DNA of 64,000 nt, taken from contig NZ_SJPV01000015.1 in NCBI RefSeq assembly GCF_007860135.1, positions 1 to 64,000 of the forward strand. Direction: 5' to 3'. Below are positions 1 through 8,194 of the stretch, piece by piece (positions within the stretch are counted from its first letter, which is position 1; every line of letters starts with the position of its first letter). This stretch comes from Novipirellula artificiosorum. Lineage in GTDB: Bacteria; Planctomycetota; Planctomycetia; Pirellulales; Pirellulaceae. The notes under the pieces are model-generated. The model ran no database searches. It was not told the DNA's origin and saw only the letters and a program-made list of their open reading frames with translations. A program made the translations under genes and the position numbers.

Positions 1-48
1 GCTGTGTTGGTGATAGTCCAGTCCGACGTGATAGGTTATTTTCGACAT
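1..48 (-). CDS. IS110-type transposase, N-terminal 16 codons only
   Basis: Reading the minus strand from an ATG at 48 gives 16 residues, MSKITYHVGLDYHQHS, before the window ends. The VGLDYHxxS start resembles the first beta strand of the RuvC-like DEDD domain of IS110-family transposases, with the Asp as first catalytic acid. This is family knowledge applied to a very short stretch. Bases 49-177 between it and the next gene hold no gene and would contain one end of the element if the call is right. Confidence 0.55.
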   Translation of the reverse strand, partial: MSKITYHVGLDYHQHS

Positions 49-177
49 TGCTCGTTGCTCCGAGTGAAATCAGGGGAAGTTAGATATCACTTGGTTTTAC
101 TCTGCAGCGAGCATTTCATCCCCATCTACGTTCGTTATTGATCCCGCGATGCGAAAGCGAAAAACATCCAAGTTGTC

Positions 178-1206
178 TCAAACCGTCATCCACGCCGCTT
201 TGTAACGTAGACCGTGGTTCAGGATTTTTTGCAATAGCATTTCGTAGGTGACACCAATCGTCTCGGCCGATTCGGCAAAGTCCTCACCATATTCGATATT
301 GGGATTCGCATTGGCCTCGATCACAAAGATCTCGCCGGAATCGGTCATTCGCAAATCCATTCGCGCATAACCGCTCATATGCAAGGCTCGGTAGACTCGC
401 TTGCACAGCTTGGAAATCTTTTGTTTCGTCACGGCATCGAGGTCCTTGGCTTCACGCGTGGTGATGCCATGTTTTTCCTGATACTTGTGATTCCATTTCA
501 CTTGGCGCGTGGCGATCTTCGCGATGTCGTCCGGCAAGATTCCGAAATCCATTTCCCACGCGGGAAAGGTCTGCAAACGCTGGTTTCCAATCACGCCCAC
601 ATACAATTCGCGACCTTCAATGTACTGTTCTGCGATCACGTCGTCTTTGGTTTTTTCATGTAAAAACCTGACTCGTTCGGCCAACGCTTCATCATCATGC
701 ACGATCGAAGCTTGTGCGATCCCAAACGAAGCATCCTCGATCACCGATTTCACGAACAGCGGGAACGAAAGCTTCTTGGGCCGGTGCACGGTGCGTCCAG
801 CGGGAAACACGGCAAAACGCGGCGTGGGGATGCGGTGGTACGTCAGAACCTTCTTGGAGAGTGCCTTGTCTTTGCTCAGCAGCAGCCCGCGGGGGTTGCA
901 ACCGGTGTAGGGCTGTTGCATCAGTTCCAAGTAACTGATCACCGCAAAATCGTAGGTGACCACCCCATGAAATTCCTCCAGCATCATGAAGGTGATGTTG
1001 GGTTGAAACTCGGCGAGCGAGGCGCGAATGGGGGCGAGGTCGTCGTAGACGCCGAGCGGCAAGACCTCGTGCCCGAGATGCCGCAGCGTGTCACAGACAT
1101 CAAACTCAGCCTTCCAATTGTCGAGGTCCTTTTCGCTAACTCCCTCGAGGGTAAGCGGAGGAACATGTCCGTCACGAACGAGAACGAGAATACGAAGTGG
1201 GCTCAT
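178..1206 (-). CDS. ATP-grasp enzyme of the D-alanine-D-alanine ligase type
   Basis: The 342-residue protein has the fold order of D-Ala-D-Ala ligases: a short N-terminal Rossmann-like part (RILVLVRDGHV), a central ATP-binding part with EQYIEGRELYVGV near residue 195, and a C-terminal metal/phosphate motif with DLRMTDSGEIFVIEANANPN around residues 284-303. The Glu and Asn of EANANPN are the expected Mg2+ ligands. Length is slightly above the usual 300-320. It lies 27 bp downstream of the metallopeptidase gene on the same strand, so the two are probably cotranscribed. The pairing suggests peptide ligation or modification rather than routine peptidoglycan synthesis, but the substrate cannot be read from the sequence. 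Confidence 0.8.
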   Translation of the reverse strand: MSPLRILVLVRDGHVPPLTLEGVSEKDLDNWKAEFDVCDTLRHLGHEVLPLGVYDDLAPIRASLAEFQPNITFMMLEEFHGVVTYDFAVISYLELMQQPYTGCNPRGLLLSKDKALSKKVLTYHRIPTPRFAVFPAGRTVHRPKKLSFPLFVKSVIEDASFGIAQASIVHDDEALAERVRFLHEKTKDDVIAEQYIEGRELYVGVIGNQRLQTFPAWEMDFGILPDDIAKIATRQVKWNHKYQEKHGITTREAKDLDAVTKQKISKLCKRVYRALHMSGYARMDLRMTDSGEIFVIEANANPNIEYGEDFAESAETIGVTYEMLLQKILNHGLRYKAAWMTV

Positions 1207-1233
1207 CGAATCACTCCACCACCAAACATCCGA

Positions 1234-2292
1234 TTACATTGCAACACGATGGCGTCCTTCGTGCATAAAGTTGGCGGTTCGAACCGCGACCAAAATCAAT
1301 GCGTCCCGCCGCGTTTCATCCGACGTGCTTCCCAAACGCAGGTTCAATTCGCGACAGCGTTCGATCATTTCTTGGATCACTTGGTCAATCGTGTAAGTGT
1401 ACTCACCCGTCCAGCGTGCCACGGCGGTTCGAAGTTCATTGCGAATCCGACTCAAGAACGCAGCCGCGGTGGGATTGCGCCGATGCTCGGGTTCGGAAGA
1501 GAAGAGTTTACGTAAATCGGCGTCATAAATGCTGGGGTATTCCACTCCGTAATACTCGCGTTTTCGTTGGTAGTGGGTCCGTAGGGTTTTTCGCAATCGA
1601 TTGAGCGGGTCGACCGTCCGACGACTGGTCACCAGCGGCTTTTTGCCTCGGATCGATTTCATCAACTCATCGACAAACTCCAACTTCTCGATCGCGGGCC
1701 AGTCGCGATAACGCGTTCTCCATCGCGATCCTGGACGTAGCCAGACCGCAAAGGTCTCGGCGAAATCCTCAAGCGGGTGAGCCTGAGCGTACCACATATC
1801 AAGGTGCAAGACATAATCGCGGCTCGAAGGCGCGGGCTGATAGTATTCACGATAGGGTGACGAGGGTCGCCCGAAAAGCTGACGATAACGTGCTTTCCTA
1901 CGAATCCGGAAGGCGGTGTCGATCGCATGACCGGCCTCGTGACGGAGGATTTTCATGCACCATTCGTGGGTGCCACCTTCGACTTCCATCAATTGCTTTC
2001 GCTCCAAACGCATCAGACGCGATTGAGCCAGATAGAATGGGATCGCAATACCTGGGATGTCATCGGGCGAGTACCAATCGTCACTCAGCCAGCAGTGCGG
2101 TCGAAAATTCAGACCACGGCTCGCCAATTCCTCCCCCAACTGGTCAATTCGCCTTTCCAGCGGAGTTGATTGGATCGATAATTTCAGATCACACATCCGC
2201 ATATCGAGCAGTTGATCATCCGTCATTCTGGATAGATTGATGCTTGTCGCTGATTGTTTTGGCTTTCGCTTTGCCATTTCGATCGCGGCCAA
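1234..2292 (-). CDS. putative zinc metallopeptidase (HEAGH motif)
   Basis: The 352-residue protein carries HEAGH at residues 118-122, with Glu as general base and two His as zinc ligands. A second conserved block, HPLEDFAETFAVWL near 172-185, probably supplies the third acidic ligand. This arrangement is known from planctomycete and proteobacterial proteins labelled putative zinc-binding metallopeptidase. No signal peptide or membrane segment is visible, so it is probably cytoplasmic. The basic C-terminal half has no motif I recognise. The start could be the ATG at 2292 or the one at 2277 (MAKRKPKQ). It is the first gene of a two-gene unit with the ATP-grasp enzyme and is divergent from the MnmE-like gene; 2293-2405 is the shared promoter region. 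Confidence 0.75.
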   Translation of the reverse strand: MAAIEMAKRKPKQSATSINLSRMTDDQLLDMRMCDLKLSIQSTPLERRIDQLGEELASRGLNFRPHCWLSDDWYSPDDIPGIAIPFYLAQSRLMRLERKQLMEVEGGTHEWCMKILRHEAGHAIDTAFRIRRKARYRQLFGRPSSPYREYYQPAPSSRDYVLHLDMWYAQAHPLEDFAETFAVWLRPGSRWRTRYRDWPAIEKLEFVDELMKSIRGKKPLVTSRRTVDPLNRLRKTLRTHYQRKREYYGVEYPSIYDADLRKLFSSEPEHRRNPTAAAFLSRIRNELRTAVARWTGEYTYTIDQVIQEMIERCRELNLRLGSTSDETRRDALILVAVRTANFMHEGRHRVAM

Positions 2293-2405
2293 TGGTTCTC
2301 GTTCAAGGACGTTCGGATAACTCGGTGTTGCGTTAGTCTATTCGACTTGCATGATTTGTTACCCCCGAAAAAGAAACCTTCTGAAAAAAACGCGATGCTC
2401 GCAAG

Positions 2406-3644
2406 ATGAATCTCTCGAATACCGGTCCGATGCACTCCTCGATTTGCACCTTGCTGACTGCGAAGGGGCGTTCCGCAGTCGCCGTCATTGGCGTTCGAGG
2501 TGTGAAAGCAATGGACGCGATCCGTTCGGGTTTTACCGCGGCAACCAAGCGGCCGATCCAAATCAATGAGATTCGTTATGGATCCTGGCACGGGGGCGCC
2601 AGGGGGCCCGAATCTGCCGGCGAATCGGTCGTGGTCCTGATGCGTGGCGACCAGCAAGTCGAGATTCATTGCCACGGAGGTACCGCAGCCATGGAACGCA
2701 TTCTCAGCGATTTGCAGCAGGCGGGAATCACGCGTGTCACGCCGGACGAGTGGGCCCGCAGCCGTGGTGAGCCCCTGCTGCATCAGGAAGCTCGCCAGAC
2801 GCTGTCGCATTGCTTGTCCGGACGGACGGCAGCCATCGCCATGGATCAGTTACGCGGGGCCTTATCGAATTGGGCCAGTTGCTCGAGGGATGCATTCTTG
2901 AGCGATGCAGAGGACCAGAGGATCGACGTTTTTCATCGCGACGTTGACCGAATGATCACTCATGGCCAGGTCACCGCACGGCTGACCCAGCCGTTTCGTG
3001 TTGCTCTGATCGGACGCCCGAACGTGGGAAAGAGCAGCTTGATCAACGCGATTGTTGGCTACGATCGCAGTATCATCACTCCGCTGGCTGGGACGACCCG
3101 CGATGTACTGCATGCGGAAACCGTCATCGAGGGGATCCCCATCCGATTGAGCGACACCGCCGGAATCCACGCCGCAGCCGAGGCAATCGAAAAAGAAGGG
3201 GTTTCACGAGCTCTCGCCGAAGCGAAACAGGCCGATTTGGTGCTGACCGTCGAGACGCACGACTGTCCCCCCGTCACCGAGATCGATCCTTCCATCCCGA
3301 CCCTATCGGTGTTGAACAAGCGTGATTTGATCGCAGGATCAGTGAGTTGTTCGCGGATCCAAACGGTTGCCACCACGGGGGAGGGAGTCGAAGAGTTGAT
3401 TGCGGCCATCGCCGAAAAGCTCGGCGATGGGTTTCCACCAGCTGGAACCGCGGTGCCGATCAATCAACGCCAATGGAATTGCCTGCGGTTGCTGCAACAA
3501 GCCGAAACCTCAACTGCCATTCTCGATGGCCTCGCTCGACTCATTCACGGTGATCGCGAAGACGCTTCGAACTCCGCAAGCCACGCGGTTTTTGAGAATT
3601 CGGACACGAAGGTACGAGGAAAGAAAGCGAGCGAAGTGCCATAG
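2406..3644 (+). CDS. MnmE/TrmE-like GTPase lacking the C-terminal Cys motif
   Basis: The N-terminal part matches the folate-binding domain of tRNA modification GTPase MnmE (VEIHCHGG near residue 85). The GTPase domain has P-loop GRPNVGKSS (203-211), the TPLAGTTRD switch (225-233), DTAG (250-253) and NKRD (304-307). Bacterial MnmE is usually about 450 residues and ends in a Cys-x-Gly-Lys motif that takes part in uridine-34 modification. This 412-residue protein ends in an unrelated hydrophilic tail (VRGKKASEVP) without that Cys, and the helical domain is poorly conserved. It is therefore a divergent paralog or a protein that lost the modification chemistry. The ATG at 2430 (MHSSICTLL) fits the family start better than 2406; neither has a clear ribosome site. 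Confidence 0.75.
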   Translation: MNLSNTGPMHSSICTLLTAKGRSAVAVIGVRGVKAMDAIRSGFTAATKRPIQINEIRYGSWHGGARGPESAGESVVVLMRGDQQVEIHCHGGTAAMERILSDLQQAGITRVTPDEWARSRGEPLLHQEARQTLSHCLSGRTAAIAMDQLRGALSNWASCSRDAFLSDAEDQRIDVFHRDVDRMITHGQVTARLTQPFRVALIGRPNVGKSSLINAIVGYDRSIITPLAGTTRDVLHAETVIEGIPIRLSDTAGIHAAAEAIEKEGVSRALAEAKQADLVLTVETHDCPPVTEIDPSIPTLSVLNKRDLIAGSVSCSRIQTVATTGEGVEELIAAIAEKLGDGFPPAGTAVPINQRQWNCLRLLQQAETSTAILDGLARLIHGDREDASNSASHAVFENSDTKVRGKKASEVP

Positions 3645-3754
3645 TGCCTGTGCTTGCACTCGGATGCGGGAACGAATGTAATGGAGGAGTCCTTCCGCTT
3701 TCAGGTAGCATCTAGCTCCCTCTACTGCCTTCTCTTGCCGAGCATGCTAGTTTC

Positions 3755-4870
3755 ATGAGTATCTATCGCCAAAATTGTCCTTCCTGTGGCCGTCAACTTG
3801 AACTGCCGGGCGATGCGATGGGTAAGGTGGCGAAGTGCCCCGCCTGTGAAGCAACGTTTCGAATCGGGGAAACCGCTGCGCTGCCCCCATCCACACCAAC
3901 GCCCCCCTCACCTCCCTCCGTGGCTGCCAACAATCCGTTCAGCCAACCGATATCGGCGGACCCCGCCTCCGCAGGCCCTGCTGCGGCAGCGTCATCTGCT
4001 GCCGCGAACCAACCAGGCGTTACGAATCCTTATCACCCCGCAACCGAGATGCCTCCGCCTGTGGCCAAAATTGGGGAACTTGAAATCGTTCAACGGCCGA
4101 TCGAGGACATCTTCTCACCCACCATGTCGATTTTTGGTGCACGCTGGGCGCCTTTGATCCTGAGCAGTTTGATTGTCTTTCTCGCAATGGGGCTGTTGAC
4201 GGGCATTCCCTTCATTGTCTTGATGGTGATTGCTGACGGTGGAAACGACTTCACAGCGGCCATTTTGATGCTGTTTTTTATGCCGATCGCGATCTTCCTG
4301 GGTGCCTACGTCACCGTGGGACTCGCACGCGTCGCCTTGGCGGTGGCCCGAAACGAAAGCGAGCCCCTTTCGCAATTGATCCCTCCCCTAAATTTGGTAT
4401 TTCGCTTTCTCGGAGGCGGTTTGCTTATGGTCTTGGCTGTCGCCGTGGTTGTCGCGGCCTTTGCTGCCATCGCTGCGCTGCTCGCCGCGATCACACAGAA
4501 CGAAACCGTGGCCGTCGGCGTCGTGGGAATCGGCATGTTGATCCTGTTTCTCGTTTCCATGGCCGCCCAATGGCTGTTGTGGCCATGGGTGTTTGTCGTC
4601 AGCGACGGGAAGGCGTCCGCAATCGGTTCGATTCGTGCCGCGTTCCAAATCGTCATGAACAACAAGGTGACGTCGTTGCTGATCGTGGTCATTTCCGTTG
4701 GCTTGTCAATGCTCGGCAACTTGCTCTGCTACGTTGGGCTGATCGTGACCCAGCCGCTGACGCTGCTGATGTTCGCCGTGGGCTACTTGGTCCTAACGAA
4801 TCAACCGATCAGCAACCCAAAAGCCATTCCAACAAGTTACCCCACGCCACCTTCGACACCAACCTTCTAG
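3755..4870 (+). CDS. zinc-ribbon integral membrane protein
   Basis: The 371-residue protein starts with a zinc ribbon of two Cys pairs (CPSC at 8-11 and CPAC at 28-31). A Pro/Ala-rich linker of about 70 residues follows, then a membrane domain with about six hydrophobic segments. The short tail is again Pro/Thr/Ser rich. The MSIYRQNCPSCGRQLELPG start is typical of many planctomycete membrane proteins of unknown role. It stands alone between the GTPase gene and a gene-poor region. The function is unknown; a structural or stress-related membrane role would only be a guess. Confidence 0.7.
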   Translation: MSIYRQNCPSCGRQLELPGDAMGKVAKCPACEATFRIGETAALPPSTPTPPSPPSVAANNPFSQPISADPASAGPAAAASSAAANQPGVTNPYHPATEMPPPVAKIGELEIVQRPIEDIFSPTMSIFGARWAPLILSSLIVFLAMGLLTGIPFIVLMVIADGGNDFTAAILMLFFMPIAIFLGAYVTVGLARVALAVARNESEPLSQLIPPLNLVFRFLGGGLLMVLAVAVVVAAFAAIAALLAAITQNETVAVGVVGIGMLILFLVSMAAQWLLWPWVFVVSDGKASAIGSIRAAFQIVMNNKVTSLLIVVISVGLSMLGNLLCYVGLIVTQPLTLLMFAVGYLVLTNQPISNPKAIPTSYPTPPSTPTF

Positions 4871-5046
4871 CGAGGATCGCTTCTAAGCCGAAGGAATCGG
4901 TGCGTTTTCAGATTGTGCAGCTTTTAAGTGGTTGAAAAATAAACCTTTACGGACTTCACCCTCCATGCGTGAGGCCTGATAAAAACCCTACCTGCAAGGC
5001 AAGTTGGAGTGAACGTGCAGCGCTCACTTCGCCCAATATTCTGGCT

Positions 5047-5155
5047 CCCTTCTCCCCCGATTTGAGGTCGTCCGGTTGTTAAGTTATTGATTGAAAAAGA
5101 CTTACAAGATTTACCTCTCCCTTTGAGAGAGGTCGAGCCTAAGCGAGGGAGAGGG
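5047..5155. repeat. intergenic repeat, copy A
   Basis: This stretch reads C-rich, then a GAGGTCGTCCGG-like block followed by TTGTTAAGTTATTG, then a hairpin-like unit (ACCTCTCCCTTTGAGAGAGG), then GTCGAGCCTAAGCGAGGGAGAGGG. The same order of blocks appears at 5790-5910. A short third piece (GTGCAGCTTTTAAGTGG) is at about 4915-4932. An inverted piece (CCTCCCCCTCGCTGCGC) is near 5208-5226. Confidence 0.55.
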
Positions 5156-5789
5156 AAGACAGGCTGCGATGACAACATGAAATTCCAGCACGGTTACTAT
5201 ACCGGCCCTCCCCCTCGCTGCGCGGCTCGTTGTACCGCGCATTTCGGGTGGTGTCTAATACATCTGCGGGGTAGGCGACGAGATTTCGCTCTGGACTTTC
5301 GACATACCGCTGCGAATGATGGCTGCCTTGCGGTTCGCGCTGGTGCTGCGAACATGGGAAAGCCTGTTGCACGGAGGTGCGGTTCATGGGCGGGGTGGCT
5401 CTCGGACTCCTCGGTCAAAAAACCGGCTCATCCGACCGAAGCGCGCGGAACCCAGACTCAAGGTTTTTTGGAGGTATGGCTCCGGTGTCCAATGATCTCT
5501 TAGAAAAGAGTCCCCGACGGTCGGTCGTCCGCCGGGAACCGGTAGCACCCTTGGCGCACCGTCGACCGGGATCTCCCTTGTCAAGTTGCACCTCTGTAGA
5601 GCTCGACTCCGTTTCTACCGGCAACTGCACGATAACAAGTGAAAATAGCTCCTGCCAGCAATCATGGGACACCGGAGAGATGCCTCGAAAACCTCCTGCG
5701 CACGCTTCCGCCGGATGAGCCAAAAAACCTAGGTGCGCAAGAGCCTCAGTAAGCTTACACCTTCGCAAAAATCGGACAAGCGACGCAGT

Positions 5790-5910
5790 CCCCCCATCTC
5801 CGAGGTCGTGCAGTTTTTAAGTTGTGACTGCTGAAGTGTTTAGGTATCCAACCACCCCTGCCCGCGCAGCGGGAGGGGTCGAGCGCAGCGAGGGGGAGGG
5901 TCCAGAACGC
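5790..5910. repeat. intergenic repeat, copy B
   Basis: Second diverged copy of the unit at 5047-5155: CCCCCATCTCCGAGGTCGTG, then CAGTTTTTAAGTTGTGACTG, then a GC-rich palindromic part (CCTGCCCGCGCAGCGGGAGG), then GTCGAGCGCAGCGAGGGGG. The block order and the GTCGAGC...GCGAGGG end are shared, while the central parts differ. This is what old copies of a small non-autonomous element or REP-like unit would look like. Confidence 0.55.
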
Positions 5911-5959
5911 GCGGCCAACTTTTCGATACGTCTTCACATCGATTCGTCAGTCCTCCCAA

Positions 5960-6166
5960 AGCGGCAGTAACCAAATCGCCTATGCCCGAGTCAGCAAGGC
6001 CATGCTGCCTTTTTTCGGCGCGATGATTGCCGCATTTATGGTTATTACCTATATTCCTGCTTCCTTGCTGAGGCAGCCGGTTCAAATCGGTCGGGTCAAG
6101 GCGGGGGGTGTAGAAACGTGTTCATTGATGGATTTTGAAAAACCCGATCCCAAAAATACCAAATGA
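5960..6166 (+). pseudogene. truncated C-terminus of a TRAP-type large permease (DctM-like)
   Basis: An open frame ending at the TGA at 6164-6166 encodes SGSNQIAYARVSKAMLPFF, then GAMIAAFMVITYIPASLL and a 25-residue polar tail. A hydrophobic last helix ending in ITYIPA is typical of the C-terminus of TRAP dicarboxylate transporter DctM subunits. The frame stays open upstream but loses this character before about 5960, so only the end survives. Its stop overlaps the start of the next gene (ATGA at 6163-6166), showing that the permease was once coupled to the SDR gene and that the operon lost its front. Confidence 0.6.
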
Positions 6167-6984
6167 AGAAGATCAACCTATTTGACATCACTGGACGCGT
6201 GATGGTCGTCACCGGAGCGGCTGGCGTGCTTGCCGGTGGAGCCGCACGGTATTTGCAATCGCAAGGTGCCTTCGTGGTCTACCTCGACCTGTTTCAGGAA
6301 AAGGTCGACGCCACCCTTGAGGACGCCCGGAAAATCTCCGATCAATGCTGCGGCTTTGCCTGCAACGTGCTCGACCAACAGGCTCTCGACGACGTTTGCA
6401 AGAAGGTGATGGCAACCTGTGGAAAGGTGGATGTGCTGATCAACGGGGCTGGCGGCAACATGCCCGGTGCCACCGTCGGTCCGGATCAGGATGTATTTGA
6501 TGTGAAGTTGGAAGACTACTCCAAGGTGCTTGATCTCAACTTGAAAGGTTCCGTCATGCCGACGATGGCCTTTGCGCGGATCTTCAAGGAACAGGGCCAC
6601 GGCTGCGTACTTAACTTCTCTTCCATGTCCTCGCCCCTTGCGCTCACGCGGGTGCTGGGCTATTCCAATGCCAAAGCCGCCATCGACAACTTTACACGCT
6701 GGATGGCCGCTGAAATGGCGTTGAAGTATGGCGACAAATTACGCGTGAACGCCATTGCACCAGGCTTCTTTATCAGCAACCAAAACCGCGCCCTGCTCAC
6801 CAACGAGGACGGTTCCTTCACCGAGCGCGGCCAACAAGTGATCAACAATACCCCGTTCCGTCGCTTCGGCGAGGCCGAGGAAGTTTTTGGGACCATCCAT
6901 TATCTGGTATCCGATGCGGCATCCTTCGTTACCGGAACCGTGGCAGCCGTTGACGGTGGATTCTCGACTTTCAGCGGCGTCTAG
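6163..6984 (+). CDS. short-chain dehydrogenase, D-mannonate oxidoreductase type
   Basis: The 273-residue classical SDR has a nucleotide-binding glycine motif TGAAGVLAG (17-25), NGAGG near 94-98 and a catalytic Ser/Tyr/Lys set (about S154, Y167, K171 in YSNAK). The ending NTPFRRFGEAEEVFGTIHYL and VDGGFSTFSGV is characteristic of the SDR enzymes that reduce D-fructuronate to D-mannonate with NAD(P)H. It is a cytoplasmic soluble enzyme. The start overlaps the stop of the permease remnant (ATGA). It is followed after 36 bp by the sugar kinase. The neighbours support a hexuronate or aldonate pathway. The exact substrate remains an inference. Confidence 0.8.
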   Translation: MKKINLFDITGRVMVVTGAAGVLAGGAARYLQSQGAFVVYLDLFQEKVDATLEDARKISDQCCGFACNVLDQQALDDVCKKVMATCGKVDVLINGAGGNMPGATVGPDQDVFDVKLEDYSKVLDLNLKGSVMPTMAFARIFKEQGHGCVLNFSSMSSPLALTRVLGYSNAKAAIDNFTRWMAAEMALKYGDKLRVNAIAPGFFISNQNRALLTNEDGSFTERGQQVINNTPFRRFGEAEEVFGTIHYLVSDAASFVTGTVAAVDGGFSTFSGV

Positions 6985-7020
6985 CCAGGTGGAAACGCTT
7001 TAAAACGTAAGGAAAACAAG

Positions 7021-8094
7021 ATGACTGAAACCGCATCGAAAAAGTACTCCCTGCTAGTTGCAACCAGCATGGGGGTTCGTTTGACGCCCGTCGATTCGCA
7101 ACCTTTTCATTGCAGCGACACCTTTAAAATGCAGGCCACCAGTGCGGAAAGCAATGTGGCGAGCGTGTCCTCCTATCTTGGCTTGCCGGTCAAAGTGCTG
7201 ACGGCATTTGTCAAAGAAAGCCCCGTGTCCCATTTTATCAAGGACAACCTGAAAAGCCGCCGCATGGACTTTGAGGGACCTGAGTTCGAACAGGAAAATC
7301 CGTGGGGTTACCGCCACCAGATCAATATGGCCGACAGCGGTTGGGGCTCTCGGGGGCCGAGGGTTCAAAACGATCGGGCGGGTGAAGTGGGGCGGGAACT
7401 CAGCGCCGATGATTTTGACCTGGAACGCATTTTTGCTGAAGAAGGGGTTGAGATTGTTCACCTCTCCGGCCTGATTGCGGCCTTGTCGCCCAAGACCTGC
7501 CAATTCTGTCTGGATGTTGCCCGTATTGCGAAGGCCAATGGATCGCGAGTTTCTTTCGACCTCAACCATCGAGCGAGTTTTTGGAAGGGCCGGGAACAAG
7601 AGTTGGCTCGAGCGTTTTCCGAAATTGCTTCCCGTAGCGATATCCTGATCGGCAACGAAGAAGATTTTCAGCTCTGCCTCGGGATCGAAGGACCGGAGTC
7701 GGGCGGCGAGGGACTCGACGAAAAAATTGACGGCTTCAAAGCGATGATCGGGCGGGTTCAGGCGGCTTACCCGAATGCCGGCTATTTTGGCACGACGCTG
7801 CGAGAAGTGATCTCGGCGAACAGCCATATGTGGGGTGCGCTGGTTACCGATGGCAACGAGTGGGAAATCATCAAGCCGCGTGAGATTGGTGTCTTGGATC
7901 GCATCGGTGGTGGTGACGGTTTTGTGGGCGGGTTGCTCTACGGCATTCTCAAAGGTTGGGATGTCAAGAAGTGCGCCCGATTTGGCTGGGCCAGTGGCGC
8001 GCTCGCAGCGACGATGCTGACCGATTATGCACAGCCTGCTGACGAAGCTCAGCTCTGGAGCATCTGGGACGGCAACGCACGAGTGAAGCGATAA
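7021..8094 (+). CDS. PfkB-family sugar (acid) kinase, 2-keto-3-deoxygluconate kinase-like
   Basis: The 357-residue protein has the ribokinase/PfkB fold: FDLNHRASFW in the middle, GNEEDFQ, and the C-terminal signature DRIGGGDGFVGGLLYG with the catalytic Asp of GGGD. KDG kinases carry closely similar DLNHR and NEED motifs, so KDG or another sugar acid is the likely phosphate acceptor. Position between a mannonate-type dehydrogenase and 6-phosphogluconate dehydrogenase also allows gluconate as substrate. Reading starts at ATG 7021 after AAGGAAAACAAG, a moderate ribosome site. It is probably cotranscribed with the genes on both sides. Confidence 0.8.
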   Translation: MTETASKKYSLLVATSMGVRLTPVDSQPFHCSDTFKMQATSAESNVASVSSYLGLPVKVLTAFVKESPVSHFIKDNLKSRRMDFEGPEFEQENPWGYRHQINMADSGWGSRGPRVQNDRAGEVGRELSADDFDLERIFAEEGVEIVHLSGLIAALSPKTCQFCLDVARIAKANGSRVSFDLNHRASFWKGREQELARAFSEIASRSDILIGNEEDFQLCLGIEGPESGGEGLDEKIDGFKAMIGRVQAAYPNAGYFGTTLREVISANSHMWGALVTDGNEWEIIKPREIGVLDRIGGGDGFVGGLLYGILKGWDVKKCARFGWASGALAATMLTDYAQPADEAQLWSIWDGNARVKR

Positions 8095-8194
8095 GAAAAC
8101 TGAGTGTTGGATCATCGGATTGATGGACGAAAGAGAGGTTCTTTGTCCCGTCGTCCAAGAATCCAATCATCCATAACCAAACGGAGATGTAGTG

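Larger units (their letters stand above)
4871..5940. other. gene-poor region with degenerate repeats
   Basis: About 1.1 kb without a convincing gene. The open frames present lack motifs, overlap each other on both strands and have no ribosome sites. The region holds diverged copies of one intergenic repeat, listed separately. Its right part runs into the truncated permease end at about 5960, so it may be the scar where the sugar-acid cluster joined older sequence. Confidence 0.6.

Noticed and set aside
697..1515. Long plus-strand open frame of 272 codons
   Set aside because: It runs antisense across the ATP-grasp and metallopeptidase genes, both of which have clear family motifs. Its own product has none.
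5087..5503. Possible 138-residue gene in the gene-poor region
   Set aside because: It covers one of the degenerate repeats, has no ribosome site and no motif.
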